NCBI RefSeq assembly: GCF_014493765.1
Contig: NZ_JACTVJ010000004.1
Span: 558,001 to 622,000, forward strand
Direction of reading: 5' to 3'
Source: Streptomyces polyasparticus
GTDB taxonomy: Bacteria; Actinomycetota; Actinomycetes; Streptomycetales; Streptomycetaceae
Length of the DNA stretch: 64,000 bases
Shown in pieces: positions 44,401 to 52,335 of this stretch (within the stretch, counting starts at the first letter, position 1; each line of letters begins with the position of its first letter). The notes beneath the pieces were generated by a model. The model did not search any database. It was not told where the DNA came from and saw only the letters and a program-made list of their open reading frames with translations. The position numbers were made by a program, and so were the translations under genes.

Positions 44401-47400
44401 CCCGGCACCCCTCCACTCCGTGCTCATCCGCGTCTCCAGGGAAATCCGTCGGGCCGGCCGCAGCGCCCCCGGCAGCGGGCTGCCGTCGGCGGTACGGACC
44501 AGATGGCCGTCGACCGTCCAGCCGGGCCGCTTGGGTTCGGCTCCGCGTGCAGCGAGCACCGCGTCGCGTCCCGCGCACAGCGGCGTCGCCGTGACCTGCA
44601 CCCCGGCCGCGAACAGCCGGGCGAGGGCTTCGAGATGACCGCGCAGACCGGCGTCGGGCCGCGGCTCGAACGGCACGGCCGTGTGCGGCCGGTCGCCGAG
44701 GATCTGGCCGACAAGCCCGGTGAGCACGGTGCCGGGCCCGGCCTCGACGAAGACCCGGGCCCCGGCGTCGTACATGGCCTCGATCTGCTCGGCGAAGCGG
44801 ACCGGTGCGCCGATCTGCTCGGCGAGGTGGACCCGTACGTCGGCAGGCGAGGTGCCGTAGCGCGTGCCCGTGCGGTTGGCCCAGACCGGGAACTCGGGGG
44901 TGCGCACCGCGTATCCGGCGAGCGCGGACGAGAAGCGCGGGACGGCGCGGGCGACCAGCGGGCTGTGGAAGGCGCAGGCGACGGGCAGCTTGCGGGCGGT
45001 GAACCCGGCGGCGGTCAGCGCCTCGACGGCCTGGGCGACGGCGGCCGTGGGGCCCGAAATGACCGTCTGCTTGGGTGCGTTGTGGTTCGCGGCGACCACC
45101 TGGTCCGCGAGCCCGGCCTCGACGATGACGCGTCCGGCCTCCTCGGCGGAGGCCACGACGGCGGCCATGGTCCCGGGGTCGTCGCCGGTGGCGGCCAGGA
45201 TCGCCTCGGCGCGGGCCCGGCTGAGCCCGGCGAGCGCGGTGGGGTCGATGCTGCCCGCGGCGCACAGGGCGACGAGTTCGCCGTACGAGTGCCCGGCGGC
45301 CATGTCGGGCCGTACGCCCGCGAGGGTCAGGACGTCGTACGCGGCGAGCGAGACGGCGCCGAGTGCGGGCTGCGCGTTGCGGGTGTCGGTGAGGCGGGCC
45401 CGCTGGGCGGTGCGCTCGGCGTCGCTGAACGCGGCGGGCGGGAAGATCACGGACGCCGGTGCGCCGGCCAGGTGCCGCTGGGTGCCGGGGAAGGCGGCGA
45501 ACACCTCGGCGAGCATCCCGGGCCGCTGGCTGCCCTGCCCGGGGAAGAGGAAGGCGACCTTGCCGTCGCCCAGCTCCCCTTCGGCCGGGAAGACGCCGGC
45601 CGCGCGCTTGCCGTCCAGCAAGTCCCGTACGGAGGAGAGGAGTTGGCCGGTCGAGTCCGCGACCACCGCGCCGAAGGAGGTGCGGGCGCCGGTCTCCGCG
45701 CGGCGGGCCGCGGAGAGGGCCAGGTCGCGCAGGCGCCAGGCACCGGTCTCGGCGAGGGCGAGAAGCTCCTCGGCGGCCTCGCGGGTGCGGAAGACGAAGA
45801 GTTCGGCGGGCCACTGCGCGCTGCCCTGGCGGGGCGGGACCCCGCCCTCGTACGCCTGGAGCACGACGTGGAAGTTGGTGCCGCCGAAGCCGAACGCGCT
45901 GACGCCCGCGGCCCGGCGCGCGGGCGGCTCGGCCCAGGGCAGAGCCCGCCCGTGGAAGGCGAACGGGCTGTCCGCCTCGGACCAGGCGGGGTTGGGCTCG
46001 GTGACGTGCAGGGTGGGCGGGCGCACCCCGGTGTGCAGGGCGAGCGCGGTCTTGATGAGGCCGGCGAGTCCGGCGGCGCACTTGGTGTGCCCGATCTGCG
46101 ATTTCACCGAGCCGACCACGCAGGCGCCGGGCTGTGCGCCCGCCTCGGCGAACATCTGGGACAGGACGGTGAGTTCGGTGCGGTCGCCGACGACCGTGCC
46201 GGTGCCGTGCGCCTCGACCAGACCGACGTCCGCGGGCGAGATACGGGCCTGGGCGTAGGCGCGTTCCAGGGCGGCGCGCTGGCCTTCGGGGCGGGGCGCG
46301 GTGAGGCCGAGGGAGCGGCCGTCGCTTGCGGCGCCGACGCCCTTGATGACGGCGTAGATCCGGTCGCCGTCCCGTTCGGCGTCCACGCGCCGCTTGAGCA
46401 CCACGCAGGCCACGCCCTCACCGAGCGCGATGCCGTCCGCGTCGGCGGCGAAGGGCTTGCAGCGGCCGGTCCTGGACAGGGCGTGCACGGAGGAGAAGAG
46501 CAGGAAGTCGTTGATGCCGTTGTGCAGGTCCGCGCCGCCGCACAGTGCGACGTCGGCGGCGCCGGAGACGAGCTCCTTGCAGGCCACGTCGACGGCGGTG
46601 AGCGAGGAGGCGCAGGCCGCGTCGACGGTGAAGTTGGCGCCGCCGAGGTCGAGGCGGTTGGCGATACGGCCGGAGATGACGTTGGACAGAAGGCCCGGGA
46701 AGGAGTCCTCGGTCAGCTTCGGGAGCTGCTGCTCGATGCCCTCCGGGAGCCGCCCCAGGTAGGACGGCAGGACCGTACGCAGGGTGGTGGCGTTGGAGGT
46801 GTCGCTGCCGGCCTCCGCGCCGAAGACCACGCAGGTGCGTTCACGCGGGAAGTCCTTGCGGTCGAGCCCGGCGTCCTTCAGGGCCCGGCGCGCGGCTTCG
46901 AGCGCGAGCAGCTGGACCGGCTCGATGCTGGCGAGCGAAGCCGGCGGAATCCCGTACGCCAGCGGGTCGAAGGGGATCCGCGGCAGGAAGCCGCCCCACT
47001 TGGAGGCGGAGACGTCGTGCGCCTCGGCGTCCTCTCCGTAGTGCAGCGCGGGGTCCCAGCGGTCGGCGGGGACCTCGGTGACGGCGTCCTCGCCGGCGAG
47101 GATCTGCGCCCAGAAGGCGTCGAGGTCTCCGGCGCCGGGGAACATCGCGGACATGCCGACGACGGCGATGTCGAGGGCGTCGGGCACGGGCTCCCGCACG
47201 GACCGGGGAGGCGTACGCAGATCGGCGGCGCGCCTCGCGTAGAAGTCGGCCGCGCGGTCGGCGACCCCGTGGTGCAGTTCGGCGACCGTGGTGGTCGCGC
47301 CGCGCAGGACCGCGACCTCGCCGGCCATGAACATGCCGTCGGCGAGCTGGCGTTCCTCGTCCACGTCGACGAGTTCGTCGCCGATCCGCTCGATGCCCTT

Positions 47401-49110
47401 GCTGGCGATGCGAAGGCGGCCGACGTTGAGGCGCTCCAGCTCCTCCCAGGCCTGCCGGTCGGGCACCCCCTGCTCGCGGAGCTCGTCCTTGTACGACTGG
47501 TAGGCGGCCGTGAAGGCGCTGGGGACACAGCGGGTGGCGTGGCCGGGCGCCGTGTGCAGGAGCTCGGTGGACTCGGCGTCCAGGACGGCCTGCTGGAACA
47601 GCGGCCGGATCGCACCGCAGGCCACGGCCTCCTCGGTGAAGAGGTAGGCGGTGCCCATCAGGACCCCGGTGGCGACGCCCTTCGCGGTGAGCGGCGCGGC
47701 GAGCGCGGCCACCATCGCGGCGGAGCGCTCGTCGTGGATGCCGCCCGCGAACAGGACCTGCACCTCGGCCGGGTCCAGGTCGCCGCCGGCCAGGAAGTCC
47801 TCCAGGACGGCGAGTTGGGCCTCCCAGAGCGGGAAGCTGTTGCGCGGCCCGATGTGCCCGCCGCACTCGGCGCCCTCGAAGACGAAGCGCCGCGCGCCCG
47901 CCGCGAGGAACTGCCCGAGCAGTCCGGGCGAGGGCACATGCAGGAAGGTGACGATGCCGTCGGCTTCGAGCGCGGCGGCCTGCGAGGGGCGTCCGCCGGC
48001 GATGACGACATGGCTGGGGCGCAGTTCCCGTACGGCTTCGAGCTGGGCCGTACGTACTTCCTCGGGCGCGAAGCCGAGGATGCCGACGCCCCAGGAGCGG
48101 TCGCCGAGTGCGGCGCGGGTCTGCTCCAGCATGGTGCGGGTCTGCTCGCGGCCCGCGAGGGCGAGGGCGATGAACGGGAGGCCGCCGCCGTCCGCGACGG
48201 CCGCGGCGAACCGGGCCTGGTCGCTGACCCGGGTCATCGGACCCTGGGCGACAGGCAGCGGCGTGCCGAGCGCGCGGCACATCGCGGAGCCGCCGCGCAG
48301 GGCGTCGCCGTCGAGCGCGAGCGCCTCGTCGATGCCCTGGCCGAGGGCGTCCAGGGTGGCCCGGACCGTTCCGTACTTCTGGGCGAACCGGGCCGCGAGG
48401 AAGGCGTCCTGGCCGAGCGGGAGAAGGTCCGCGCGCAGCGCCTCGGGCAGTCCGGGGCGGCGCCGGTCGAGTACGCGGTGACCGGCGACGAGCACGGTCT
48501 CGGAGCCGTCCGCCGTGCGCAGGAACGCGCCGACCGCCGGCGGCAGCTCCCCCTCGCACTCTTCGAGGAGCGCGAGCTGGACGTCGAGCACCACGCCCTT
48601 GGCGCCCGCGAGGACGGCGGCGGCCGCGGTGTGCGGGCCGATGCCGCCGTAGGCCCAGACGGGCACGGTGTCTCCGACGACGGCGAGCACGCGCTGCAGC
48701 AGGACGAACGTCGACAACTCCCCGCAGGGACCGCCGCATTCACTGCCCCGTACGACCAGACCCGACGCACCGTCACGCACCGCGCGCTCGGCCTCGGCGG
48801 CGCTGCGCACCTCGACGAGGACGGTGGCCGCGGGGACCTGGCCGACCTCGAAGGGGGCATCGGGGGCGAGCAGGACGGTGTGCGGGCCCGCGGTGTCGCG
48901 CAGCTCGTCGGGGTCGAGGGCGCAGTCGGCGCCGATGCGGACGCCGAAGGCGCCGGGCGCCCACTGGCGGGCGAGCGTGAGGGCCTCGCGGGCCCTGCGC
49001 CCGCCGCTGCCGAGGTCCAGGACACCGAGTCCGCCGGCTCGGGAGACGGCGGCGGCGAGACGCGCGTTCGGCTCACCGAACGGGCTGACGCCGATGACGG
49101 TCTGCGTCAC
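41476..49110 (-). CDS. Type I polyketide/lipid synthase 1: NPD-like/PfaD-like ER-KS-AT-ACP-ACP-KR
   Basis: A 2544-residue iterative synthase. Residues about 5-215 and 275-515 are two successive TIM-barrel segments of the nitronate monooxygenase/PfaD enoyl-reductase type (GSECGGPCGE and GAECGGHIG are the matching flavin-site motifs). Then: KS (about 647-1070) with C833 in DAACASS and H968 in VEAHGTGT; AT (about 1180-1540) with S1275 in GHSYGE and CAFH, the malonyl-type motif; two ACPs with S1687 and S1814 in DSIKR; and a KR (about 2075-2544) with GGGRGITA, FGSIS and Y2458 in DYAAAND. DSIKR ACPs and this KR type are hallmarks of Pfa (PUFA) synthases. The GTG at 49110 is chosen because AGAGGAG lies 9 nt upstream. 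Confidence 0.94.
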   Translation of the reverse strand: MTQTVIGVSPFGEPNARLAAAVSRAGGLGVLDLGSGGRRAREALTLARQWAPGAFGVRIGADCALDPDELRDTAGPHTVLLAPDAPFEVGQVPAATVLVEVRSAAEAERAVRDGASGLVVRGSECGGPCGELSTFVLLQRVLAVVGDTVPVWAYGGIGPHTAAAAVLAGAKGVVLDVQLALLEECEGELPPAVGAFLRTADGSETVLVAGHRVLDRRRPGLPEALRADLLPLGQDAFLAARFAQKYGTVRATLDALGQGIDEALALDGDALRGGSAMCRALGTPLPVAQGPMTRVSDQARFAAAVADGGGLPFIALALAGREQTRTMLEQTRAALGDRSWGVGILGFAPEEVRTAQLEAVRELRPSHVVIAGGRPSQAAALEADGIVTFLHVPSPGLLGQFLAAGARRFVFEGAECGGHIGPRNSFPLWEAQLAVLEDFLAGGDLDPAEVQVLFAGGIHDERSAAMVAALAAPLTAKGVATGVLMGTAYLFTEEAVACGAIRPLFQQAVLDAESTELLHTAPGHATRCVPSAFTAAYQSYKDELREQGVPDRQAWEELERLNVGRLRIASKGIERIGDELVDVDEERQLADGMFMAGEVAVLRGATTTVAELHHGVADRAADFYARRAADLRTPPRSVREPVPDALDIAVVGMSAMFPGAGDLDAFWAQILAGEDAVTEVPADRWDPALHYGEDAEAHDVSASKWGGFLPRIPFDPLAYGIPPASLASIEPVQLLALEAARRALKDAGLDRKDFPRERTCVVFGAEAGSDTSNATTLRTVLPSYLGRLPEGIEQQLPKLTEDSFPGLLSNVISGRIANRLDLGGANFTVDAACASSLTAVDVACKELVSGAADVALCGGADLHNGINDFLLFSSVHALSRTGRCKPFAADADGIALGEGVACVVLKRRVDAERDGDRIYAVIKGVGAASDGRSLGLTAPRPEGQRAALERAYAQARISPADVGLVEAHGTGTVVGDRTELTVLSQMFAEAGAQPGACVVGSVKSQIGHTKCAAGLAGLIKTALALHTGVRPPTLHVTEPNPAWSEADSPFAFHGRALPWAEPPARRAAGVSAFGFGGTNFHVVLQAYEGGVPPRQGSAQWPAELFVFRTREAAEELLALAETGAWRLRDLALSAARRAETGARTSFGAVVADSTGQLLSSVRDLLDGKRAAGVFPAEGELGDGKVAFLFPGQGSQRPGMLAEVFAAFPGTQRHLAGAPASVIFPPAAFSDAERTAQRARLTDTRNAQPALGAVSLAAYDVLTLAGVRPDMAAGHSYGELVALCAAGSIDPTALAGLSRARAEAILAATGDDPGTMAAVVASAEEAGRVIVEAGLADQVVAANHNAPKQTVISGPTAAVAQAVEALTAAGFTARKLPVACAFHSPLVARAVPRFSSALAGYAVRTPEFPVWANRTGTRYGTSPADVRVHLAEQIGAPVRFAEQIEAMYDAGARVFVEAGPGTVLTGLVGQILGDRPHTAVPFEPRPDAGLRGHLEALARLFAAGVQVTATPLCAGRDAVLAARGAEPKRPGWTVDGHLVRTADGSPLPGALRPARRISLETRMSTEWRGAGMTDEREAMLREFLRNSREMVAAQRDVLLTYFGGPSGATVPPVNLPVLEAAVVDAAVVEATVVEEAAAPAAAPAPAAPAAPQVDVLGTVLAVIAERTGYPVEMIEPDLDLEADLSVDSIKRTEIAGELGRQLLGSGVDLRSLPDAELEELTRARTAAGIAEWLRPRVDAVAPAVSAPVAVSAPAGVSASAAGSVPAAASAPAAAAPASQVDVLGTVLAVIAERTGYPVEMIEPDLDLEADLSVDSIKRTEIAGELGRQLLGSGVDLRSLPDAELEELTRARTAAGIAEWLTVRGRGGAAATDEPVPAQVATTAQAADAAVGAQAAMNARAATTAEVAANAQSATIAVSADAAATGLTGNAGETAGQSATGLLAGNPADDPAWIGRALDADAVRQVPGALADPAANGPAPMEPTVTAWDAPTPHLPADTELRAPHGTTSAATAPAQPQDATPVRPQDPTPVRDSEPAPVQAAEPQPTPEPAPAAPEPEPVLTIAAPKRYLLTPTPLDPAPAPGAVAAQDLRGKRFVLVGDGTPVAQALVTRLTVLGAIASRIGDDLEGHQGAVDGLIHVGALADSGEPVLPGAFPLFQAVLRRGPRWLIAAHHAKDTSGLAGFFRTVAREYPDTVARSVEVDSTRGAAEQAEMIVEELLAPDREPVVLRTDRTRRGLAPRELSLGLLATSGAGPAGTGVAEATVLGLGPDSVVVLAGGGRGITARFAVALAAASRCRIELLGRTELPELPDEFSDARDKAALRAELIARGGLKPAEIERTVSRILAQREIASTLAEIHDAGGQAGYRAVDLRDAEAVQQAVKETYATYGRIDGVVHAAGVIEDRLLAEKDPDSFRRVYGTKVDGARTLLAALHRLPQLPRFTVLFGSISAVFGNRGQIDYAAANDALARIGRRWQDATGTRALTVHWGPWAPTGAHDGMVGPELGREYARRGIELIDPEEGVLALLRELAWGDNGTDEVVYTASGW
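43534..44161 (-). repeat. Near-identical 247-bp direct repeats encoding the twin ACPs
   Basis: Copies at 43534-43780 and 43915-44161 are offset by 381 bp (127 codons). By eye they differ at about nine positions, and all differences are silent, since the encoded stretch of roughly 80 residues is identical. The intervening linkers are unlike each other. Confidence 0.9.
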
Positions 49111-49178
49111 GGAAGCGGGCTCCTCTGGTACGGGGTCTTGTACGGGGCGCTGCTGTACGACAATCCGACTCAAACCGG

Positions 49179-49207
49179 AACGTAAGGGATCCCCCCTCTC
49201 TGCGCAA
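49179..49207 (-). promoter_or_regulatory. Candidate promoter of the polyketide operon
   Basis: Reading the minus strand: TTGCGC (49207-49202), a 17-bp spacer and TACGTT (49184-49179), a fair match to Streptomyces housekeeping promoters. The transcript would start near 49172, giving a leader of about 62 nt before the GTG at 49110. The 253-bp gap to cobT holds no reading frame I can support. Confidence 0.5.
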
Positions 49208-49363
49208 TGACGCTCCGGAGTCAGTGCTTCACATGGCGTAACTATGCGTCCATTGGGGCTGACGAGGCGTCAGGCGGACGTGGCGGAGGTGTCGGCCCGG
49301 GCGCTCCCGCAACTCCCGGGCCACCCCTGGACCCCGCCTCGGCCCCCGGTAACGTTCAGCCTC

Positions 49364-50476
49364 ATGAGCGCGCTGAATCTCGATGACTTCGCCGATCTGA
49401 TCGAGCGCCCCGACGGGGGCGTGCGCCGGGACGCCGAAGAGCGTCGCGGCCGTCTCGCCCTGCCGCCCGGCGCGCTCGGCCGGCTCGACGAGCTCGGCGA
49501 GTGGCTCGCCGCGGCCCAGGGCTCCGTGCCGGTACGGCCCGTGCGGCAGCCGAAGGTGCTGCTGTTCGCGGGCGATCACGGCGTGGCCTCACTCGGCGTC
49601 TCCGCGCGGCCGGCCGGCAGCGCGCAGCAGCTCGTCCGCGCGGTGCTCGACGGTTCGAGCCCGGTCGCCGTGCTCGCGCGCCATGCCGAGGTGCCGGTGC
49701 GCGTGGTGGACATGGCGCTGGACTGCGACCCCGAGGAGCTGCCGGCGGAGGTCGGCGGCCACCGGGTGCGCCGCGGGTCGGGCCGTATCGACATCGAGGA
49801 CGCGCTCACCGCCGAGGAGGCCGAGGTGGCCTTCCGTACCGGTATGGCGATCGCCGACGAAGAGGCCGACGCGGGTACGGATCTCGTGGTGCTCGGCGAC
49901 CTCAGCGTGGGCGGCACGACCCCGGCCTCGGTCCTGGTCGCCGCCCTGTGCGGCACCGACGCCTCGGTGGTGACCGGGCGCGGCGGGCGCCCGATCGACG
50001 ACCTGGCGTGGATGCGCAAGTGCGCCGCGATCCGTGACGCACTGCGCCGGGCGCGGCCCGTGCTCGGCGACCAGCTGGAGCTCCTGCGCACCGTCGGCGG
50101 CGCGGACCTCGCCGCGATCACCGGCTTCCTGCTGCAGAGCGCGGTCCGGCACACGCCCGTGATGCTCGACGGCGTGGTCTCGGCGGCCTGCGCCCTGGTC
50201 GCCCAGCGCATCGCGTTCCGCGCGCCGGACTGGTGGCTGGCCGGACAGACCAGCGGCGAGCCCGGCCAGGCCAAGGCCTTCGACCGGCTGGCCCTGGAGC
50301 CGCTGCTCGCGCACGGCGTGACGGCGGGCGAGGGCACGGGCGCGCTGCTCGCCCTGCCAATGGTCCGCGCGGCGGCGGCGCTGGCGGCGGAGCTGCCGGT
50401 GATCGACGAGAAGCCCGGCGACGACGGCCTCGAGGCGGCCGACGACGTCAACACCGATCCCGAGCCCGCCGCCTGA
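49364..50476 (+). CDS. cobT: Nicotinate-nucleotide-dimethylbenzimidazole phosphoribosyltransferase CobT
   Basis: A 370-residue enzyme that activates the lower ligand of cobalamin, moving phosphoribose from nicotinate mononucleotide to dimethylbenzimidazole. Family features: FAGDHGVASLGVSARP, VVLGDLSVGGTTPASVL, GRGGRPIDD, and the catalytic-glutamate region near VTAGEGTGALLALPM. Length is normal with a short acidic C-terminal tail. I chose the ATG at 49364; TAACGT (49350-49355) lies 8 nt upstream and may be the -10 of a leaderless or nearly leaderless mRNA. It is divergent from the polyketide operon and separated from cobU by it. Confidence 0.94.
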   Translation: MSALNLDDFADLIERPDGGVRRDAEERRGRLALPPGALGRLDELGEWLAAAQGSVPVRPVRQPKVLLFAGDHGVASLGVSARPAGSAQQLVRAVLDGSSPVAVLARHAEVPVRVVDMALDCDPEELPAEVGGHRVRRGSGRIDIEDALTAEEAEVAFRTGMAIADEEADAGTDLVVLGDLSVGGTTPASVLVAALCGTDASVVTGRGGRPIDDLAWMRKCAAIRDALRRARPVLGDQLELLRTVGGADLAAITGFLLQSAVRHTPVMLDGVVSAACALVAQRIAFRAPDWWLAGQTSGEPGQAKAFDRLALEPLLAHGVTAGEGTGALLALPMVRAAAALAAELPVIDEKPGDDGLEAADDVNTDPEPAA

Positions 50477-50574
50477 GGATCCGTCACCGCCACCACTACG
50501 GCACTTGCCGCACCTGAGCCGTATGGCGCTCCCTGACTCCGCATTGCCCGATTCGCCCCATAGGATCGGGTTTC

Positions 50575-52335
50575 ATGGGAGAGGCCGGACGTGAGCAAGG
50601 AGCCGCCGCCGAACTGCGGGCGGCGGCACATCGCAGACGGGCGGCGGCCTTCGCCGTCTGGTACCTGCGGGGCATCGCGTTCCTGAACTTCCTCAGCGCC
50701 TTCTGGGTCTCGTTCGCCCAGGACCTGCGGCGGCACAACACCGCCGACTTCTTCACCCCGTATCTGCTGACCGCGGGCTTCGCCTCGGGTCTGTTCACGC
50801 TCTTCCTCGCGGTGACGATGCGGCGGCGCAAGCGCGCGGCGTGGATCCTCAACTCCGTGCTCAGCGGCTCGTTCCTGGTCCTTTTCGCCTTCGCGATGCT
50901 CTTCCCCGAGATCCGCCGCCATCCGCAGAACTGGGTCTCGCTCGGCCTGACCGCCACCTTCGTCGGCGCCCTCGTGATCGGCCGCAAGGAGTTCTACGCG
51001 AAGGGCGACCGCGCCAACCCGAAGCTCGCGGCGCTCGTCGGCGCGGGCGGGCTGCTCGTCACCTCGCTGCTCGCCGCGCTCCTGGTCACCGTCACCGACC
51101 AGGGCACCAAGGCCGGGTTCGCCGAGCGCTGGCGGTACGGCACCGTCCGCCTCGTCTCGCTCGCCGCCGATGAATCGCATCCGACGATCGCCACGCCCGG
51201 GTGGGTGGACGTCTCCATCAACGTCCTGAGCACGGGCCTGCTGCTCGCGGTCCTGTACGCCGCGTTCCGCTCGCGCCGCGCGGTGGACCCGCTGACCGAG
51301 GACGACGAGAAGCGGCTGCGCGAACTGCTCGACCGGCAGGGCGAACGCGACTCTCTCGGCTACTTCGCGCTGCGCCGCGACAAGAGCGTGGTGTGGTCCC
51401 CGAGCGGCAAGGCGGCGGTCACCTACCGCGTCGTCGGCGGGGTCTCGCTCGCCTCCGGCGATCCGCTCGGCGACCCCGAGGCCTGGCCGGGCGCGATCGA
51501 GCCGTGGCTCGCCGAGGCACGCGAACACGGCTGGGCGCCGGCCGTGATCGGGGCGAGCGAGGAGGGCGGCACGATCTATGCGCGGCACGGCCTGGACGCG
51601 CTGGAGCTGGGCGACGAGGCGCTCGTCGAAACCGACGAGTTCACGCTGGAGGGCCGCGCCATGCGGACCGTCCGCCAGGCCCACAACCGCGTCCAGCGCG
51701 CCGGCTACCGGGTCCGGATCCGGCGGCACGAGGACATTCCGGCCGAGGAGCTCACGTATCTGCTGCAACGAGCCGATGACTGGCGTGACGGCGCAACCGA
51801 GCGCGGCTTCTCGATGGCGCTCGGGCGGCTCGGTGATCCGCAGGACGGGTGGTGTGTGATGGTCGAATGCGCCGATGGCGAGGGCGAGTTGCGGGCCCTG
51901 CAGTCCTTCGTGCCCTGGGGTCCGACCGGCCTGTCCCTGGATCTGATGCGGCGTGACCGGGACGCGGACAACGGCCTGATGGAGTTCATGGTCATCGAAC
52001 TGCTCAGGCGCTCGCGCGAGGTCGGCATCACGCAGGTCTCCCTGAACTTCGCGATGTTCCGCTCGGTCTTCGAGCGCGGCGCGCGGCTCGGCGCGGGGCC
52101 CGTACTGCGGCTGTGGCGTTCGCTGCTCAGCTTCTGCTCGCGCTGGTGGCAGATCGAGTCGCTCTACCGCGCGAACGCGAAGTACCGGCCGATCTGGGAG
52201 CCGCGGTTCCTGCTCTTCGAGAAGAGCGGCGACCTGCTGCGGATCGGGGTCGCGGCGGCCCGTGCGGAAGGGTTCCTCGAAGCACCCGGGCTGCCCAAGT
52301 GGGTGCACCGGCGCCACCTGGAGTCGCAGCGGTGA
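50575..52335 (+). CDS. DUF2156/MprF-like membrane protein (possible aminoacyl-phosphatidylglycerol synthase)
   Basis: A 586-residue protein. About six hydrophobic segments (residues 25-230) form a short membrane domain, and residues about 245-586 match the MprF C-terminal (DUF2156) acyltransferase-like fold: LGYFALRRDKSVVWSPSGKAAVTYRVVGGV, GASEEGG, a conserved GRAMRTVRQAHNRVQRAGY and SLNFAMFRSVFERG. MprF proteins transfer Lys or Ala from tRNA to phosphatidylglycerol, lowering envelope charge and giving resistance to cationic peptides. Here the membrane part is shorter than in full-length MprF (which also flips the lipid), so the exact role is uncertain. The GTG of the next gene overlaps its stop. 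Confidence 0.85.
   Translation: MGEAGREQGAAAELRAAAHRRRAAAFAVWYLRGIAFLNFLSAFWVSFAQDLRRHNTADFFTPYLLTAGFASGLFTLFLAVTMRRRKRAAWILNSVLSGSFLVLFAFAMLFPEIRRHPQNWVSLGLTATFVGALVIGRKEFYAKGDRANPKLAALVGAGGLLVTSLLAALLVTVTDQGTKAGFAERWRYGTVRLVSLAADESHPTIATPGWVDVSINVLSTGLLLAVLYAAFRSRRAVDPLTEDDEKRLRELLDRQGERDSLGYFALRRDKSVVWSPSGKAAVTYRVVGGVSLASGDPLGDPEAWPGAIEPWLAEAREHGWAPAVIGASEEGGTIYARHGLDALELGDEALVETDEFTLEGRAMRTVRQAHNRVQRAGYRVRIRRHEDIPAEELTYLLQRADDWRDGATERGFSMALGRLGDPQDGWCVMVECADGEGELRALQSFVPWGPTGLSLDLMRRDRDADNGLMEFMVIELLRRSREVGITQVSLNFAMFRSVFERGARLGAGPVLRLWRSLLSFCSRWWQIESLYRANAKYRPIWEPRFLLFEKSGDLLRIGVAAARAEGFLEAPGLPKWVHRRHLESQR

Noticed and set aside
36476-49110. Enediyne polyketide synthase
   Set aside because: The C-terminal PPTase and DH resemble enediyne synthases, but a PfaD-type reductase, two separate KS-AT proteins and tandem DSIKR ACPs do not fit, and no enediyne accessory genes are present.
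49111-49173. TTG start at 49173 for synthase 1
   Set aside because: It coincides with the predicted transcription start and has no ribosome binding site, whereas the GTG at 49110 has AGAGGAG at good spacing.
41461-49185. A plus-strand open frame of about 2570 codons opposite synthase 1
   Set aside because: It mirrors the minus-strand synthase through GC-rich third positions. It has no ribosome binding site, its composition is extreme (Gly, Arg, Glu, Asp) and it contains no recognisable domain.
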